DNA from: Geminocystis herdmanii PCC 6308
GTDB taxonomy: Bacteria > Cyanobacteriota > Cyanobacteriia > Cyanobacteriales > Cyanobacteriaceae
DNA: 64,000 nucleotides
Direction of reading: 5' to 3'
Assembly (NCBI RefSeq): GCF_000332235.1
Contig: NZ_CM001775.1
Span: 551,630 to 615,629 of the forward strand
A program made the position numbers and the translations under genes. The notes under the pieces were generated by a model. The model saw only the letters and a list, made by a program, of their open reading frames with translations. It was not told the DNA's origin and did no database searches. Shown here in pieces: positions 1 through 8,654 of this stretch. The number at the start of each line of letters is the position of its first letter. The stretch's first letter is position 1.

Positions 1-1517
1 ATGCAAACGAAATTGCTAACACTACTTTAGAGCAAATTTCTGAATATAACCAAACCCAACCCATGGGGCAAGTAACCTCCGTTTCTCAATTAAGAGATGT
101 TTCCCCTACCGATTGGGCTTTTGAAGCATTAAGAAGTTTAGTAGAGCGTTATGGTTGTATCGTCGGTTATCCCGATCGAACCTTCAGAGGAAATCGTGCT
201 TTAAGTCGTTACGAATTCGCCGCAGGTTTAAACGCTTGTATGCAACAAATGGAGCGTTTAATTGCCGCCAGTGAAGCAGTTTTAAAAGAAGACATTGAAA
301 AGCTAAAACGCTTAATGGCTGAATTTGAGAGCGAATTAGCCGCCTTAGGTGCAAGAGTTGATAACTTAGAAGGTAGAGTTGCTTTCCTAGAAGATCACCA
401 ATTCTCCACTACCACCAAATTAAGAGGAGAAGTCATCTTTGCTTTAACGGGTTTTGGTCCTAATGATGATGGAAATAATCAAGTAACCCTGAGCGATCGT
501 GTTCGTTTAAGTTTAGATAGTTCTTTCAGTGGAAAAGATAGATTAAGAGTTCGTTTAGCGGCAGGAAATGTTCCCCGTATTAGAACTCAAACTGGCAATA
601 ATATCTCTAGTACTCAAGGCAGACTCAGCTTTGAACAATTTACTGGTGCGGGTAACGATGTTGAAGTTGATAAAGTTTTCTATACTGCACCTTTAGGAGA
701 TAATTTCAAGTTTTGGGTAGGTAGTATGATGGCTGTTGATGATATTTACAAATCCTACTCTCCTTATACCGAAAGCGGTGGTAGTGGTGCTTTATCCCGT
801 GCTTTACGTTACAACCCTGTTCTTTATCGCAACGTTGGAGAAGCTGGACTCGCTTTTCAATACAAGTTTAACAACACTTTTGATGTTACTGCATCTTACT
901 TAGCAGGTAGTGGTAATAGTGCGGCTGATCCTACAAGAAGTAATGGTTTATTCAATGGGGTTTACAGTGCAGGACTTCAATTAGGCATTAACCCTAACAA
1001 GAATCTTGGCTTCGGTGTCGGTTATATGTTCTCTTACGACAACGCTACCAACATCGGTGGTGGTTTAACTCCCCTAGGTGGATTAAGTAATAGTCGTGAC
1101 TTAGGAGGCTTGAGAGTCGAAAGTCATAACGTTGGTATTCAAGGCACATGGCGTTTAGCTGAAAAATTCAATGTTTCTGGTTGGGGTGGTTACAGTGACA
1201 TCAACAATCCCAATCGAGGTGGTGGTAACGCAGATTTATGGACTTTTGCTGTTAATCTCTCCGTACTTGACTTAATGAAAGAGGGCGCAGTATTAAATGT
1301 CGGTGGCGGAATGTTACCTCTTGTAGAAGATTTAGATCAAATTACTGGAAGAGCCTTTGGTACTGCTTCCTCTTGGATTGTGGAAGGTAACTATAAATAC
1401 CCTGTAACTGACAATATTTCTATTACTCCCGGTGTTTATGCTATCTTTAATCCTAACCAAACAGGCAATAATGACACTGCGGTAGTCGGCGTACTTCGTA
1501 CTGTTTTCCAATTCTAA
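1..1517 (+). CDS. Iron-uptake type outer-membrane porin with SLH domain (5' end outside window)
   Basis: Major cyanobacterial outer-membrane porin, expected to carry inorganic ions including iron. The frame is open from base 3 without a stop, so the first ATG inside the window (63) is not the true start; signal peptide and N-terminus lie upstream. Counting from 63, an S-layer-homology domain covers about residues 8-66 (QLRDVSPTDWAFEALRSL, then GYPDRTFRGNR, which binds the cell wall). A coiled coil follows at about 73-118, then a Gly/Asn-rich beta-barrel of about 360 residues ending in Phe (VFQF), the usual outer-membrane C-terminal signature. This is the classical layout of the Synechocystis Slr1841/Slr1908 family. 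A hairpin terminator follows at once. The family is secure; substrate preference is not visible. Confidence 0.93.
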   Translation, partial: ANEIANTTLEQISEYNQTQPMGQVTSVSQLRDVSPTDWAFEALRSLVERYGCIVGYPDRTFRGNRALSRYEFAAGLNACMQQMERLIAASEAVLKEDIEKLKRLMAEFESELAALGARVDNLEGRVAFLEDHQFSTTTKLRGEVIFALTGFGPNDDGNNQVTLSDRVRLSLDSSFSGKDRLRVRLAAGNVPRIRTQTGNNISSTQGRLSFEQFTGAGNDVEVDKVFYTAPLGDNFKFWVGSMMAVDDIYKSYSPYTESGGSGALSRALRYNPVLYRNVGEAGLAFQYKFNNTFDVTASYLAGSGNSAADPTRSNGLFNGVYSAGLQLGINPNKNLGFGVGYMFSYDNATNIGGGLTPLGGLSNSRDLGGLRVESHNVGIQGTWRLAEKFNVSGWGGYSDINNPNRGGGNADLWTFAVNLSVLDLMKEGAVLNVGGGMLPLVEDLDQITGRAFGTASSWIVEGNYKYPVTDNISITPGVYAIFNPNQTGNNDTAVVGVLRTVFQF

Positions 1518-1577
1518 CTTAATATTTTAACGATCGAGGTTTAAAACCTTGATCAGCTGATGTTGATGAAAACAAGT

Positions 1578-1606
1578 TACCCCTTTTTTGAAGGGGTTTC
1601 TTTTTC
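1578..1606 (+). terminator. Rho-independent terminator of the porin gene
   Basis: An ACCCC / GGGGT stem around a T-rich loop is followed by TTTCTTTTT, about 60 bases after the porin stop. It also lies just beyond the stop of the convergent gene that ends at 1608. Confidence 0.75.
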
Positions 1607-1607
1607 G

Positions 1608-2231
1608 TTATGTGAAACGACCATAGTATAATTCAGCACTAATACCACCATACTGATTTAATTTTTTCGCACCTTCTCCATAAACAAATTCAATTTGCGC
1701 TCCCGATAAAACAACTTCCACAATGAGGGAATCAAATTCTTCTGTATCCATAGGATAAGGGAGAACTAATGTTTTCACTCTACCTTCATTTAAGGCTTGT
1801 TCTACTCCTTGTTTTTCAATAACGGCTGTACCGTTAGTATTGAATCGATAAAGTAAGTTTTCTACTACCAAAACATCATGATCTTGCTCATAAGCATAGG
1901 CGATCGAGCGGATAATTTCAGCAATTTCGTTATCGGGAAGTTTGAAGTCCATGGCTTCAATATCCACCACTAAATTTCTTACGGCAGGATTAAGGGCATT
2001 TTTAACGTTAACAGCTTGTATTAAGTTGCCTCCAAAAATAATTCGGGAGTCTTCTAAGTGATCAAGAAAATATTGATTAATTTCTGTCGCCATTTCTCTT
2101 ACGAAACGAAGTTCAAATTCTTTGTCTCGTCGATCGCCCGCAAGGGTTTTAGCTTTACGCCCAAATTTACGAGATAATTCATGTTCGGTTTCGATGGTAA
2201 TTTCATTGGTCGATCGAGGTATTGTTAAATA
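1608..2231 (-). pseudogene. 5'-truncated eRF1-like (baeRF-type) protein
   Basis: An ATG at 2093 gives 161 residues resembling the C-terminal domain of bacterial eRF1-like (baeRF) proteins (RIIFGGN near the start, VKTLVLPYP, then the GGISAELYY end). The same frame stays open for 46 more codons upstream, to a stop at 2232-2234. That extra piece also reads like conserved protein: PRSTNEITIETEHEL, then a basic stretch and DKEFELRFVRE. No ATG, GTG or TTG start covering it is evident, and the frame ends where palindromic and GGAATGA-type repeats begin. I infer that the 5' part was lost in a rearrangement. A short product from 2093 could still be made. The family assignment is moderate. Confidence 0.5.
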
Positions 2232-2239
2232 TTAACTTT

Positions 2240-2400
2240 TATAACTGTATATTAGGAATGAGGAATGAGGAGAATCAATCGCCCAACGTGTAATAAATTA
2301 CACGTCTAATAGAATAACGTTCAATAAATTGAACTCTGAATTTTTCAAGGAGGGTAACATTGTTCATTGCTCATTGTTAATTGTTAATTGTTAATTATTT
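2240..2400. repeat. Palindromic and heptamer repeats upstream of the ABC1 kinase
   Basis: Holds a GGAATGA repeat, a hairpin around ACGTGTAATAAATTACACGT, another around GTTCAATAAATTGAAC, and a heptamer tract of ATTGTTA units that runs to the start codon of the next gene. Close relatives of both hairpins occur at 21945-22000, which marks them as dispersed repeats. No gene seen here. Confidence 0.6.
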
Positions 2401-2401
2401 T

Positions 2402-4036
2402 ATGTTTTCTTTGACTAAAACCAGTTCACGACAAAAAGAAATTATCGAAATTGTTTTAGGTAACGGTTGGGATTATATGCGCGGTATTCTTACGGGGGGA
2501 AAATCTGATAAACCTCAATTACCGCCTCCTGAAGTTTTCCGTAAAATCTTAGTGCAGTTAGGTCCTTTTTATGTTAAATTTGGTCAGTTATTAAGTACTC
2601 GTCCTGATTTACTTCCACCTAAATATATTGAGGCTTTAACAGCCCTTCAAGCTCAAGTGCCTCCTGTGGCATGGGGTTTAATTGAACAAACTTTGAGGGA
2701 ACAATTAGAAAGTCCCATCGAAACTATTTTTAGTACGATCGATCCGCAACCTGTAGCGGCAGGTTCGATCGCGCAAATACATAAAGCCACTTTAACCACT
2801 GGGGAAGAAGTCGCCATTAAAGTACAACGCCCCAATATCGATCGAATTGTCAATCAAGACGTGATTTTGATCAAAGGTATTGCCGATATTATCGCCTTAA
2901 CGGATTTTGGCAGTGAGTATGATGTGGTTAACCTTGCCGATGATTTTACTAAAGCCGTATTAGCAGAGTTAGATTTTCGTCAAGAAGCCAATTTTACGGA
3001 TAAATTAAGGCAAAATCTGACTAATAGCCCTTGGTTTGACTCTCAACAACTGGTTATCCCGAAAATTTATTGGCAATTTACCACCGAAAAAGTTTTATTG
3101 ATGGAGTGGCTAGACGGTAAACCTATTCTTTCCGCCGATATTCCTAGCACTCCAAAAACAAGGCAGGAAGTTAGTACGTTATTATTTAGGGTATTTTTTC
3201 AACAAATATTTATTGATGGTTTCTTTCATGCTGATCCTCATCCGGGTAATATATTTTACCTTGAGGATAACAAGATTGGTTTAATTGATTGTGGCATGAT
3301 TGGACGATTAGACCCGAAAACTCAACAATTATTAACGGAAATGTTACTGGCGATCGTAGATATTGATGCTCAAAGATGCGCGCAACTTACCCTCGAACTT
3401 TCTGACACGAATGCGATTAATACGAATATTGCAAGGCTAGAAAATGATTATCAGAAAATGCTGAGAAAATACTATAATCTGAGTCTTTCTCAACTCAATT
3501 TTAGTGAGGTTTTTTACGAGATTTTAGAAGTGGCTCGATCGAATAAAATAAGATTACCTAGTAATATGGGATTATTTGCCAAAAGCCTAGCTAACCTTGA
3601 AGGAGTCGCCCGAAAATTTAACCCTAATATCAACCTCCTTGAAGAAATAAAACCCCTCATAACCGAGCTTTTCCGCCGTCAATTTATCGGTGATACTCCC
3701 TATCAAACTCTATTTAGGACAGTTTTAGACTTAAAATCTATTAGTCTTCGATCGCCCCGTCAAATAGATGCTATACTCGATCGACTAAGTTCAGAAACCT
3801 TCCAATGGCAACTACAAATTAGGGAAATAGAAGGATTAAGGCGTAGTGTCGATGATTCAGCGAATAGACTATCTTTTAGTATCGTTGTCGGCTCATTAAT
3901 TATGGGAGCGGCGATCATTAGTACTGGAGCAACCACAGGGCAACTAATCTTATTAAGTAATGTGCTTTTTACCGTTGCCACCCTACTAGGATTATGGCTT
4001 ATTATTAGTATCCTTCGATCGGGCAGACTAAAATAA
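2402..4036 (+). CDS. ABC1/UbiB (AarF) family atypical kinase
   Basis: Membrane-associated ABC1-family kinase-like ATPase; relatives support quinone/tocopherol and other isoprenoid lipid metabolism. I start at ATG 2402 (MFSLTK, 544 aa); a TTG start at 2381 would translate heptamer repeat. Visible motifs: KxGQ (KFGQLLSTRPDLLP) near residue 60, the Ala/Gly-rich nucleotide loop AAGSIAQIHKA, the VAIKVQ lysine, DFRQEANF, the catalytic-loop equivalent HADPHPGNIF, and the metal-binding LIDCGMIG. Two hydrophobic segments close the C-terminus (about 498-540), as in membrane-anchored members. The family is certain; the lipid substrate cannot be read from sequence. A 13-copy heptamer tract starts at the stop codon. 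Confidence 0.92.
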   Translation: MFSLTKTSSRQKEIIEIVLGNGWDYMRGILTGGKSDKPQLPPPEVFRKILVQLGPFYVKFGQLLSTRPDLLPPKYIEALTALQAQVPPVAWGLIEQTLREQLESPIETIFSTIDPQPVAAGSIAQIHKATLTTGEEVAIKVQRPNIDRIVNQDVILIKGIADIIALTDFGSEYDVVNLADDFTKAVLAELDFRQEANFTDKLRQNLTNSPWFDSQQLVIPKIYWQFTTEKVLLMEWLDGKPILSADIPSTPKTRQEVSTLLFRVFFQQIFIDGFFHADPHPGNIFYLEDNKIGLIDCGMIGRLDPKTQQLLTEMLLAIVDIDAQRCAQLTLELSDTNAINTNIARLENDYQKMLRKYYNLSLSQLNFSEVFYEILEVARSNKIRLPSNMGLFAKSLANLEGVARKFNPNINLLEEIKPLITELFRRQFIGDTPYQTLFRTVLDLKSISLRSPRQIDAILDRLSSETFQWQLQIREIEGLRRSVDDSANRLSFSIVVGSLIMGAAIISTGATTGQLILLSNVLFTVATLLGLWLIISILRSGRLK

Positions 4037-4125
4037 TTAAGAATTAAGAATTAAGAATTAAGAATTAAGAATTAAGAATTAAGAATTAAGAATTAAGAAT
4101 TAAGAATTAAGAATTAAGAATTAAG
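4035..4125. repeat. Heptamer tandem repeat (AATTAAG)x13
   Basis: Exactly 13 uninterrupted copies of AATTAAG (91 bases) begin inside the stop codon of the ABC1 kinase gene. The type matches the short tandemly repeated heptamers (STRR) known in cyanobacteria. The same unit occurs five times at 39266-39300. Confidence 0.95.
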
Positions 4126-4302
4126 AATGCCCCTAATTCCCTAATCCCCTAATCCCCAACTCCTTGTCTTTCTGTCTTTCTGTTTTCTCTCATCCTGAGA
4201 AAAACATTAAGAATGGTGAAAATTTATCTCAGTTTCGATATTTAGGAGCTTTTTAAGGTAGTGTAGAGATGAAGAAATTATCCTATTCCCAGAGAGAATT
4301 TT

Positions 4303-4443
4303 ATGTCTGACTTGAATCGTGGCATCATGAAATTTGACGGTGCAGATAAACCTATTATTGTAGGTATTACCGCCGTGATTATTCTTGGAAGTATTGCAGC
4401 CTTAATTGTTTGGGCTTTAAAAGTTGCCTATGTAGTCGCTTAA
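4303..4443 (+). CDS. Small single-span membrane protein (46 aa)
   Basis: An ATG frame of 46 aa: a short polar N-terminus (MSDLNRGIMKFDGADKP), one strong transmembrane segment (residues 18-37, Ile/Val/Ala rich) and a short tail. AGAGAGA lies about 6 bases upstream as a weak ribosome site, and a CAAGGGA/TCCCTTG hairpin follows the stop. The size, one span and N-out charge pattern resemble small photosystem accessory subunits, possibly the Psb35/Ssl2148 group, but I cannot confirm the family. Confidence 0.7.
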   Translation: MSDLNRGIMKFDGADKPIIVGITAVIILGSIAALIVWALKVAYVVA

Positions 4444-4467
4444 TTTTTACACTTTATTCAAATAATG

Positions 4468-4494
4468 CAAGGGATTTTCATCCCTTGTTAATTT
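4468..4494 (+). terminator. Probable terminator after the 46-aa membrane protein gene
   Basis: A perfect 7-bp stem (CAAGGGA/TCCCTTG) with a 6-base loop is followed by a short T-rich tail, 25 bases after the stop codon. Confidence 0.5.
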
Positions 4495-4645
4495 AGCCTC
4501 CTGGCAAAATAAAAAGTAAAATCTATTTTAGGGTGGAAAACATAAATTTCTTAACTTATTATTTATTACTCATTACTCATTACTCGATTTCTCTAAGAAG
4601 TCTATTGTGTCTTTACATCATTAAAAATTTTATTCTATAAAAAAT

Positions 4646-4990
4646 ATGGCACAATTTATTAACAGTCAAATAGTATGTTTAGATTGTCAAAATAAATCTT
4701 TGTACTGTGAAGTAATTGATATAATTAACGATCGAAAAACTTGTTGGGTAAGACCATTAATTTTAGTGAATTTAAACACTCAAGACAATAATTATTATCC
4801 CCTAAAAAATGATATTTATGACTTGCGTTTTACTTCAGATTTATTGTGGAATATGGATGATTTTAGAATAGTTTTAGACACAGAATATATACAGTTTTTA
4901 GCTAATTTACAAGAGTTTGAGTTTGACGAAGATAAGTTAATTTTAGGAAAACAACAGTTAAGACTTTTTATTCAAGAAATAATTAAGTAG
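4646..4990 (+). CDS. Conserved cyanobacterial hypothetical protein (114 aa)
   Basis: Not recognised by function. It encodes a soluble 114-residue protein starting MAQFINSQIVCLDCQ, with Trp/Leu-rich central strands (KTCWVRPLILV, SDLLWNMDDFRIV) and an acidic-to-basic C-terminal helix. There is no signal peptide or membrane segment. Its TAG stop is formed exactly where a TIR element (4988-5239) begins, so the original C-terminus may have been a few residues different. A pair of cysteines in CLDC could bind metal, but that is a guess. Confidence 0.7.
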   Translation: MAQFINSQIVCLDCQNKSLYCEVIDIINDRKTCWVRPLILVNLNTQDNNYYPLKNDIYDLRFTSDLLWNMDDFRIVLDTEYIQFLANLQEFEFDEDKLILGKQQLRLFIQEIIK

Positions 4991-5239
4991 GGTTTGCTCA
5001 TGGGAATCAGAAAGCTATAAAAATCAAAGGTTTAGACATAATACATTAACCAAAAACTGTGCAGTTTTAAGGATTTTTATTCAAAACTTCAACACTTTTA
5101 ACCTTATTTTTTAAAATACAAAAATACTTATTCTATCTATTAACAGCATCAAAACCTTGATGTTTCAGTATTTCTCCTATCTCCTGTCTCCTAACTCCTA
5201 TCTCCTACCTTCACCAAAATACTTTTTCAGCAAACCCTA
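4988..5239. mobile_element. TIR element, family R, copy 1
   Basis: A non-coding element of about 248 bases bounded by TA. Termini are GGGTTTGCT on the left and the inverse AGCAAACCC on the right. It shares long runs with copy 2 (24254-24501), including the segment around GTGCAGTTTTAAGGATTTTT and the CTCCTATCTCCTGTCTCC tract. It has no transposase, so it is a MITE-like non-autonomous element. The left TA supplies the stop codon of the gene ending at 4990. Confidence 0.8.
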
Positions 5240-5366
5240 TTTACTTATCTTCTCAAGATTTACTTATCTTCTCAAGGTTTAGTAAATCTTGTTCTCAGGA
5301 ATGTAACGATATGTTATGATTTATTTTAATCAAAATAATAAAAATTTACAATAGGAGAAATAATTA

Positions 5367-5714
5367 ATGGCTGGTTTATTTGGCTTGTTTAGGAAAAAAA
5401 ACAATCAACCCCAAGACTCTTACTTTTTGAATTCTGATGAGTCTAAAACCTTTGGTGATATTGATTATATGCGTAAATCCAAAACCGTAAAAAGAACTTT
5501 TGCCAAAAGTGTTAGTGGTGGGGGGGGTGAATTAGTCAAGGAAGTTTCAGCTATGAAAATGACTAAGAAAGATGGTAAGGAAACTGGAGTTAATAATTCT
5601 CAGATTTCTGCTGATACCAGTGAATCTTCTTTTACTCCTAATAGTCAGCAATTGCGTAATACTGATACCAGTATGGACAGTTTCCGTAAGATGGCAAAAC
5701 AAATTAAAAAATAA
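5367..5714 (+). CDS. Conserved small cyanobacterial protein of unknown function (115 aa)
   Basis: Preceded by a good ribosome site (TAGGAGA, 11 bases upstream). It encodes a 115-aa, Ser/Lys-rich, probably disordered protein: a short hydrophobic/basic head (MAGLFGLFRKKNN), a basic middle (RKSKTVKRTFAKS), a polyglycine patch and a Ser/Thr-rich tail. The polyglycine is coded by a run of eight G (5520-5527), a possible slippage site. No membrane span beyond the weak head. Function unknown; the gene itself looks real from its ribosome site and composition. Confidence 0.75.
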   Translation: MAGLFGLFRKKNNQPQDSYFLNSDESKTFGDIDYMRKSKTVKRTFAKSVSGGGGELVKEVSAMKMTKKDGKETGVNNSQISADTSESSFTPNSQQLRNTDTSMDSFRKMAKQIKK

Positions 5715-5742
5715 TATTTAACTCATAATTAACAATTAACAA

Positions 5743-6576
5743 TTAGCGTATCAATCTTCGGATTCGATACTGATATTCTTGAGCATCTAAACCATCCCCA
5801 TTATAGGCTACACTACGGGGTATTTTTTTATCAAGGGCAATAGCTCGATCGAGTCCATTAGGGTGGGTACTAAGTAAAGTCGGCACTCTACCGCTAGTTT
5901 GTCCCAATTTTTGCATAAAATCCACCATGGCACGAGGTGCGTAACCCGCAGATTTGAGCATTTCTAAACCTAAATTATCCGCTTCATATTCATCTTGACG
6001 ACTATGGGGCAAATTAATGGCTAAATCTACTCCTAACCGTACCACATCAGTTTGATTTAAGCCTGTGGCAGTTAATAAGCCTTGGGTAATAGCCTGTTGA
6101 CGTATTTGTTTTTGGGAATGACGGGCTACAACATGACCAATTTCATGGGCAATAACACTGGCTAATTGAGCTTCATTAGAGGCAGTAGTTATTAACCCCG
6201 TATGAAGATAAATAAATCCTCCCATAGTAGCAAAAGCATTTACTTCATTATTATTGATAATTTCAAATTGAAATGGTAAATTAGGGCGACTACTCACAGC
6301 GACTAATCTTCTACCAATTTGATTTACATAACGGGATAACTCTTGATTTTGGTAGAGTCTAACATTATTTTGAGATAGTAATTGTTGACGTATTTGACTA
6401 CCATATTGGACTTCTTGCTGATCACTTAAATTACTAATTTGAATAACCTGTATTCCTCGAAAAATTAAATCACCCCAAGGAATAGCATAGCTAATCTTGG
6501 CATTGGTAAAAATTAATGTAAGGGCGATCGTGCATGAAATAAAGGGATATAAAATTTTTTTCTTAAATTTAAACAT
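5743..6576 (-). CDS. M48-family metalloprotease, exported
   Basis: Zinc endopeptidase of the M48 (BepA/LoiP/Oma1-like) group, expected in periplasm or on membranes in protein quality control. Residues 1-31 form a signal peptide (basic start, hydrophobic core, ending near SYA). The zinc site HEIGH is at 144-148 and the third ligand Glu is at about 198 in DEYEADNLG, both intact. The length of 277 aa is usual for stand-alone M48 proteins without TPRs. It is monocistronic, with gaps on both sides. Confidence 0.92.
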   Translation of the reverse strand: MFKFKKKILYPFISCTIALTLIFTNAKISYAIPWGDLIFRGIQVIQISNLSDQQEVQYGSQIRQQLLSQNNVRLYQNQELSRYVNQIGRRLVAVSSRPNLPFQFEIINNNEVNAFATMGGFIYLHTGLITTASNEAQLASVIAHEIGHVVARHSQKQIRQQAITQGLLTATGLNQTDVVRLGVDLAINLPHSRQDEYEADNLGLEMLKSAGYAPRAMVDFMQKLGQTSGRVPTLLSTHPNGLDRAIALDKKIPRSVAYNGDGLDAQEYQYRIRRLIR

Positions 6577-6964
6577 AATAATTATATATAATATTCATTT
6601 AGGTAACGGGGAATGGGAAATGCGGAATCCTCAATAGTTGTAGTGTCTTTAATATTTTTTTCTAATAATTAATTATTGACAATTTCATTAGAATTGTTCC
6701 CTAACTAATAACCTAGTTTTTTTGACTAATCTTTAGTCAGAATTGTTCCCCATTACTACCTCAGTTCGACAGAAGAAAAATGGTGAAGACGAGACAGGTG
6801 GACAAGTGGACAAGTCGAATGGAAGAAAAATTTTCAATATTTGTACATTTTTGAGAGAATTTTATTGATTCACAAGAAATATAATCCCCCTGTCTGCCTG
6901 TCTTCCAAGTCAGTTTTCACCAATAATTTTATAGTTCACTCAGGTATTACTAAGCCCTAGTAAC
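6577..6964. other. Intergenic region, no gene seen
   Basis: Between the start of the M48 gene and the 3' end of the next leftward gene. Contains a palindrome GACTAATCTTTAGTC (6724-6738) and two copies of AGAATTGTTCCC (about 6690 and 6739). No supportable open frame or RNA gene. The M48 promoter should lie at its left side. Confidence 0.5.
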
Positions 6965-8611
6965 TTATTCCTCTATTTGTAAGACTAGCTTTTCCAAGCC
7001 TAATTTTTTACAGTCCACTAATTCACCATAGAATAAGTATAAAAGGTCTTTGCGTTGAGGTTCACCCCTAGATGAACCCGTTGCACCCATAGCGATGACG
7101 ATACCACAGTAGCCATGAAATTTACTAACATCTTTTTGCCATTGTTGTAATCTCTTAGGAAAAGAATCTCCTTTTTCCACAAGAAATTGAGCAAAAATAT
7201 ACAGGTTTTCTTCTTGGGTTTTGAGAATTCCTAAAGTATATTCTTCGTCATCATAGGGATCATAACCTTCATTAAAGGTAATTTGTAAAACTCCATCTTC
7301 ATCTTTTAATCTTTCGATGATTACTTGGGCTTTGGGGCGAGTGGTTTGTAAGAGGATAACGGGTAAGAAATCTTTTTTTGATTTATTTTTAATTTTTTCA
7401 AAAATCTCTGGAGGCATATTTTTCAATGATTTATTGTATAAATAATTGAGAAATATATCTTGCTCAATCCTCGCTAAGGATACTAATGTACCCGCTGGGA
7501 TTAAATCATCCCGAATACCATCATCATCGTCATCGTCATCATCGTCATAATCATCGTCGTCATCTTCAAACATATCACGAAATTCCGTAGTCAATTCGGG
7601 CATGGTTTTGACTGTCACGGTTAACCATGAATCTTCTAGGGGAGTTTCTAAAGTATATTCACGACTAATTAATTCTTCTACATCATCTTCTGCTAATTCT
7701 TCTTCGCATTCTTCGATAAATCGCCCCAGGGCTTTCATGGCGATATAGATGGGATAAACTTCTTCTTCTTCTTTTAACGGTCTAATGCCTTCGTAGGGGT
7801 GAATGCTACCAAAAATGGGGGTAACATCACTTTCTAAAAATTCATCCCAGTCGGTGGTTTTTTTCTCGTTTTCTCCCTGAGAGAAGTTGATAAACCAGCA
7901 GTCTTGTTGTAAGAATGTGGCTTCTAAATCTTCATCGTCGGGGGATTCTCCTAAGTCTAGGACTCTTTGACGGAAGGATTTGAGGGATTCGATCGAGCGA
8001 TATAATACAACCCCAAATTCTTGCCCCAACATTCCCATGACACAGGCATAAAGATTTTCGATACCCCAATGATTGATTTCGATGGTAATAATTTCTTCTT
8101 CCGATAAGATATACCAAGGTTGTTCTTCCCAGATAGAATTTAGGGCTTCTTCAATCAAAGCGCCAGATAATTCGGGGGCAATTTTGGTTTCTAAATCAGG
8201 TCGAATACTTTGAAAATTCTGCCACAATTCATCTAATAAGGGCAATTCTGGTTGATAGTCAACAATAATATCTAAATCTCTTAGTACTCCCCTCAAAAAA
8301 AACTGTAATTCTCTATCTTTGACAACTATTTTTTGTGGTCGTGCAGGTGTAGCTGGATTGTGTGGGCTTTCGATCGCCTTTAACAAGGCTCTAACAATGG
8401 CTTCAGGTCCTGTTGTATTTCTAGTTACTTCCATCGATCGAACGAAACCTTCCGAACCATCAACCCAAATAATACATTCTCCATCCGACGCTAATTCTGG
8501 TTCAAGATTCTCCATCATTCCCAAAATCGGAAGACGATCGCCTTCCCATACATGGGGAATTTGAGGAATACGCTGTAATCGATGTTTTGTGCTTTCGGGT
8601 AAAGATGTCAT
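6965..8611 (-). CDS. Large conserved cyanobacterial protein (DUF6930-like), unknown function
   Basis: I choose the start MTSLPESTKHRLQ at 8611 (548 aa). A longer start at 8674 would overlap the upstream citramalate synthase gene by 20 bases and add a poorly typical N-terminus. The N-terminal half resembles cyanobacterial DUF6930 proteins (HVWEGDRLPILG, ECIIWVDGSEGFVRSMEV, GPEAIVRALLKA). The middle has a very acidic stretch of Asp repeats (roughly residues 350-372) and the C-terminus a second alpha/beta region. Soluble, with no catalytic motif recognised. It likely shares a transcript with the gene just upstream. Confidence 0.75.
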   Translation of the reverse strand: MTSLPESTKHRLQRIPQIPHVWEGDRLPILGMMENLEPELASDGECIIWVDGSEGFVRSMEVTRNTTGPEAIVRALLKAIESPHNPATPARPQKIVVKDRELQFFLRGVLRDLDIIVDYQPELPLLDELWQNFQSIRPDLETKIAPELSGALIEEALNSIWEEQPWYILSEEEIITIEINHWGIENLYACVMGMLGQEFGVVLYRSIESLKSFRQRVLDLGESPDDEDLEATFLQQDCWFINFSQGENEKKTTDWDEFLESDVTPIFGSIHPYEGIRPLKEEEEVYPIYIAMKALGRFIEECEEELAEDDVEELISREYTLETPLEDSWLTVTVKTMPELTTEFRDMFEDDDDDYDDDDDDDDDGIRDDLIPAGTLVSLARIEQDIFLNYLYNKSLKNMPPEIFEKIKNKSKKDFLPVILLQTTRPKAQVIIERLKDEDGVLQITFNEGYDPYDDEEYTLGILKTQEENLYIFAQFLVEKGDSFPKRLQQWQKDVSKFHGYCGIVIAMGATGSSRGEPQRKDLLYLFYGELVDCKKLGLEKLVLQIEE

Positions 8612-8654
8612 GGGTTTGTATAATAGTTCGATGTCAGGAGAAAAAAGAATATTT

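Noticed and set aside
4035-4125. Possible CRISPR array
   Set aside because: The 7-base units have no spacers, and no cas gene is in the window.
7932-8564. Open frames overlapping the DUF6930-like gene on both strands
   Set aside because: Antisense or frame shadows with no start signal or family match.
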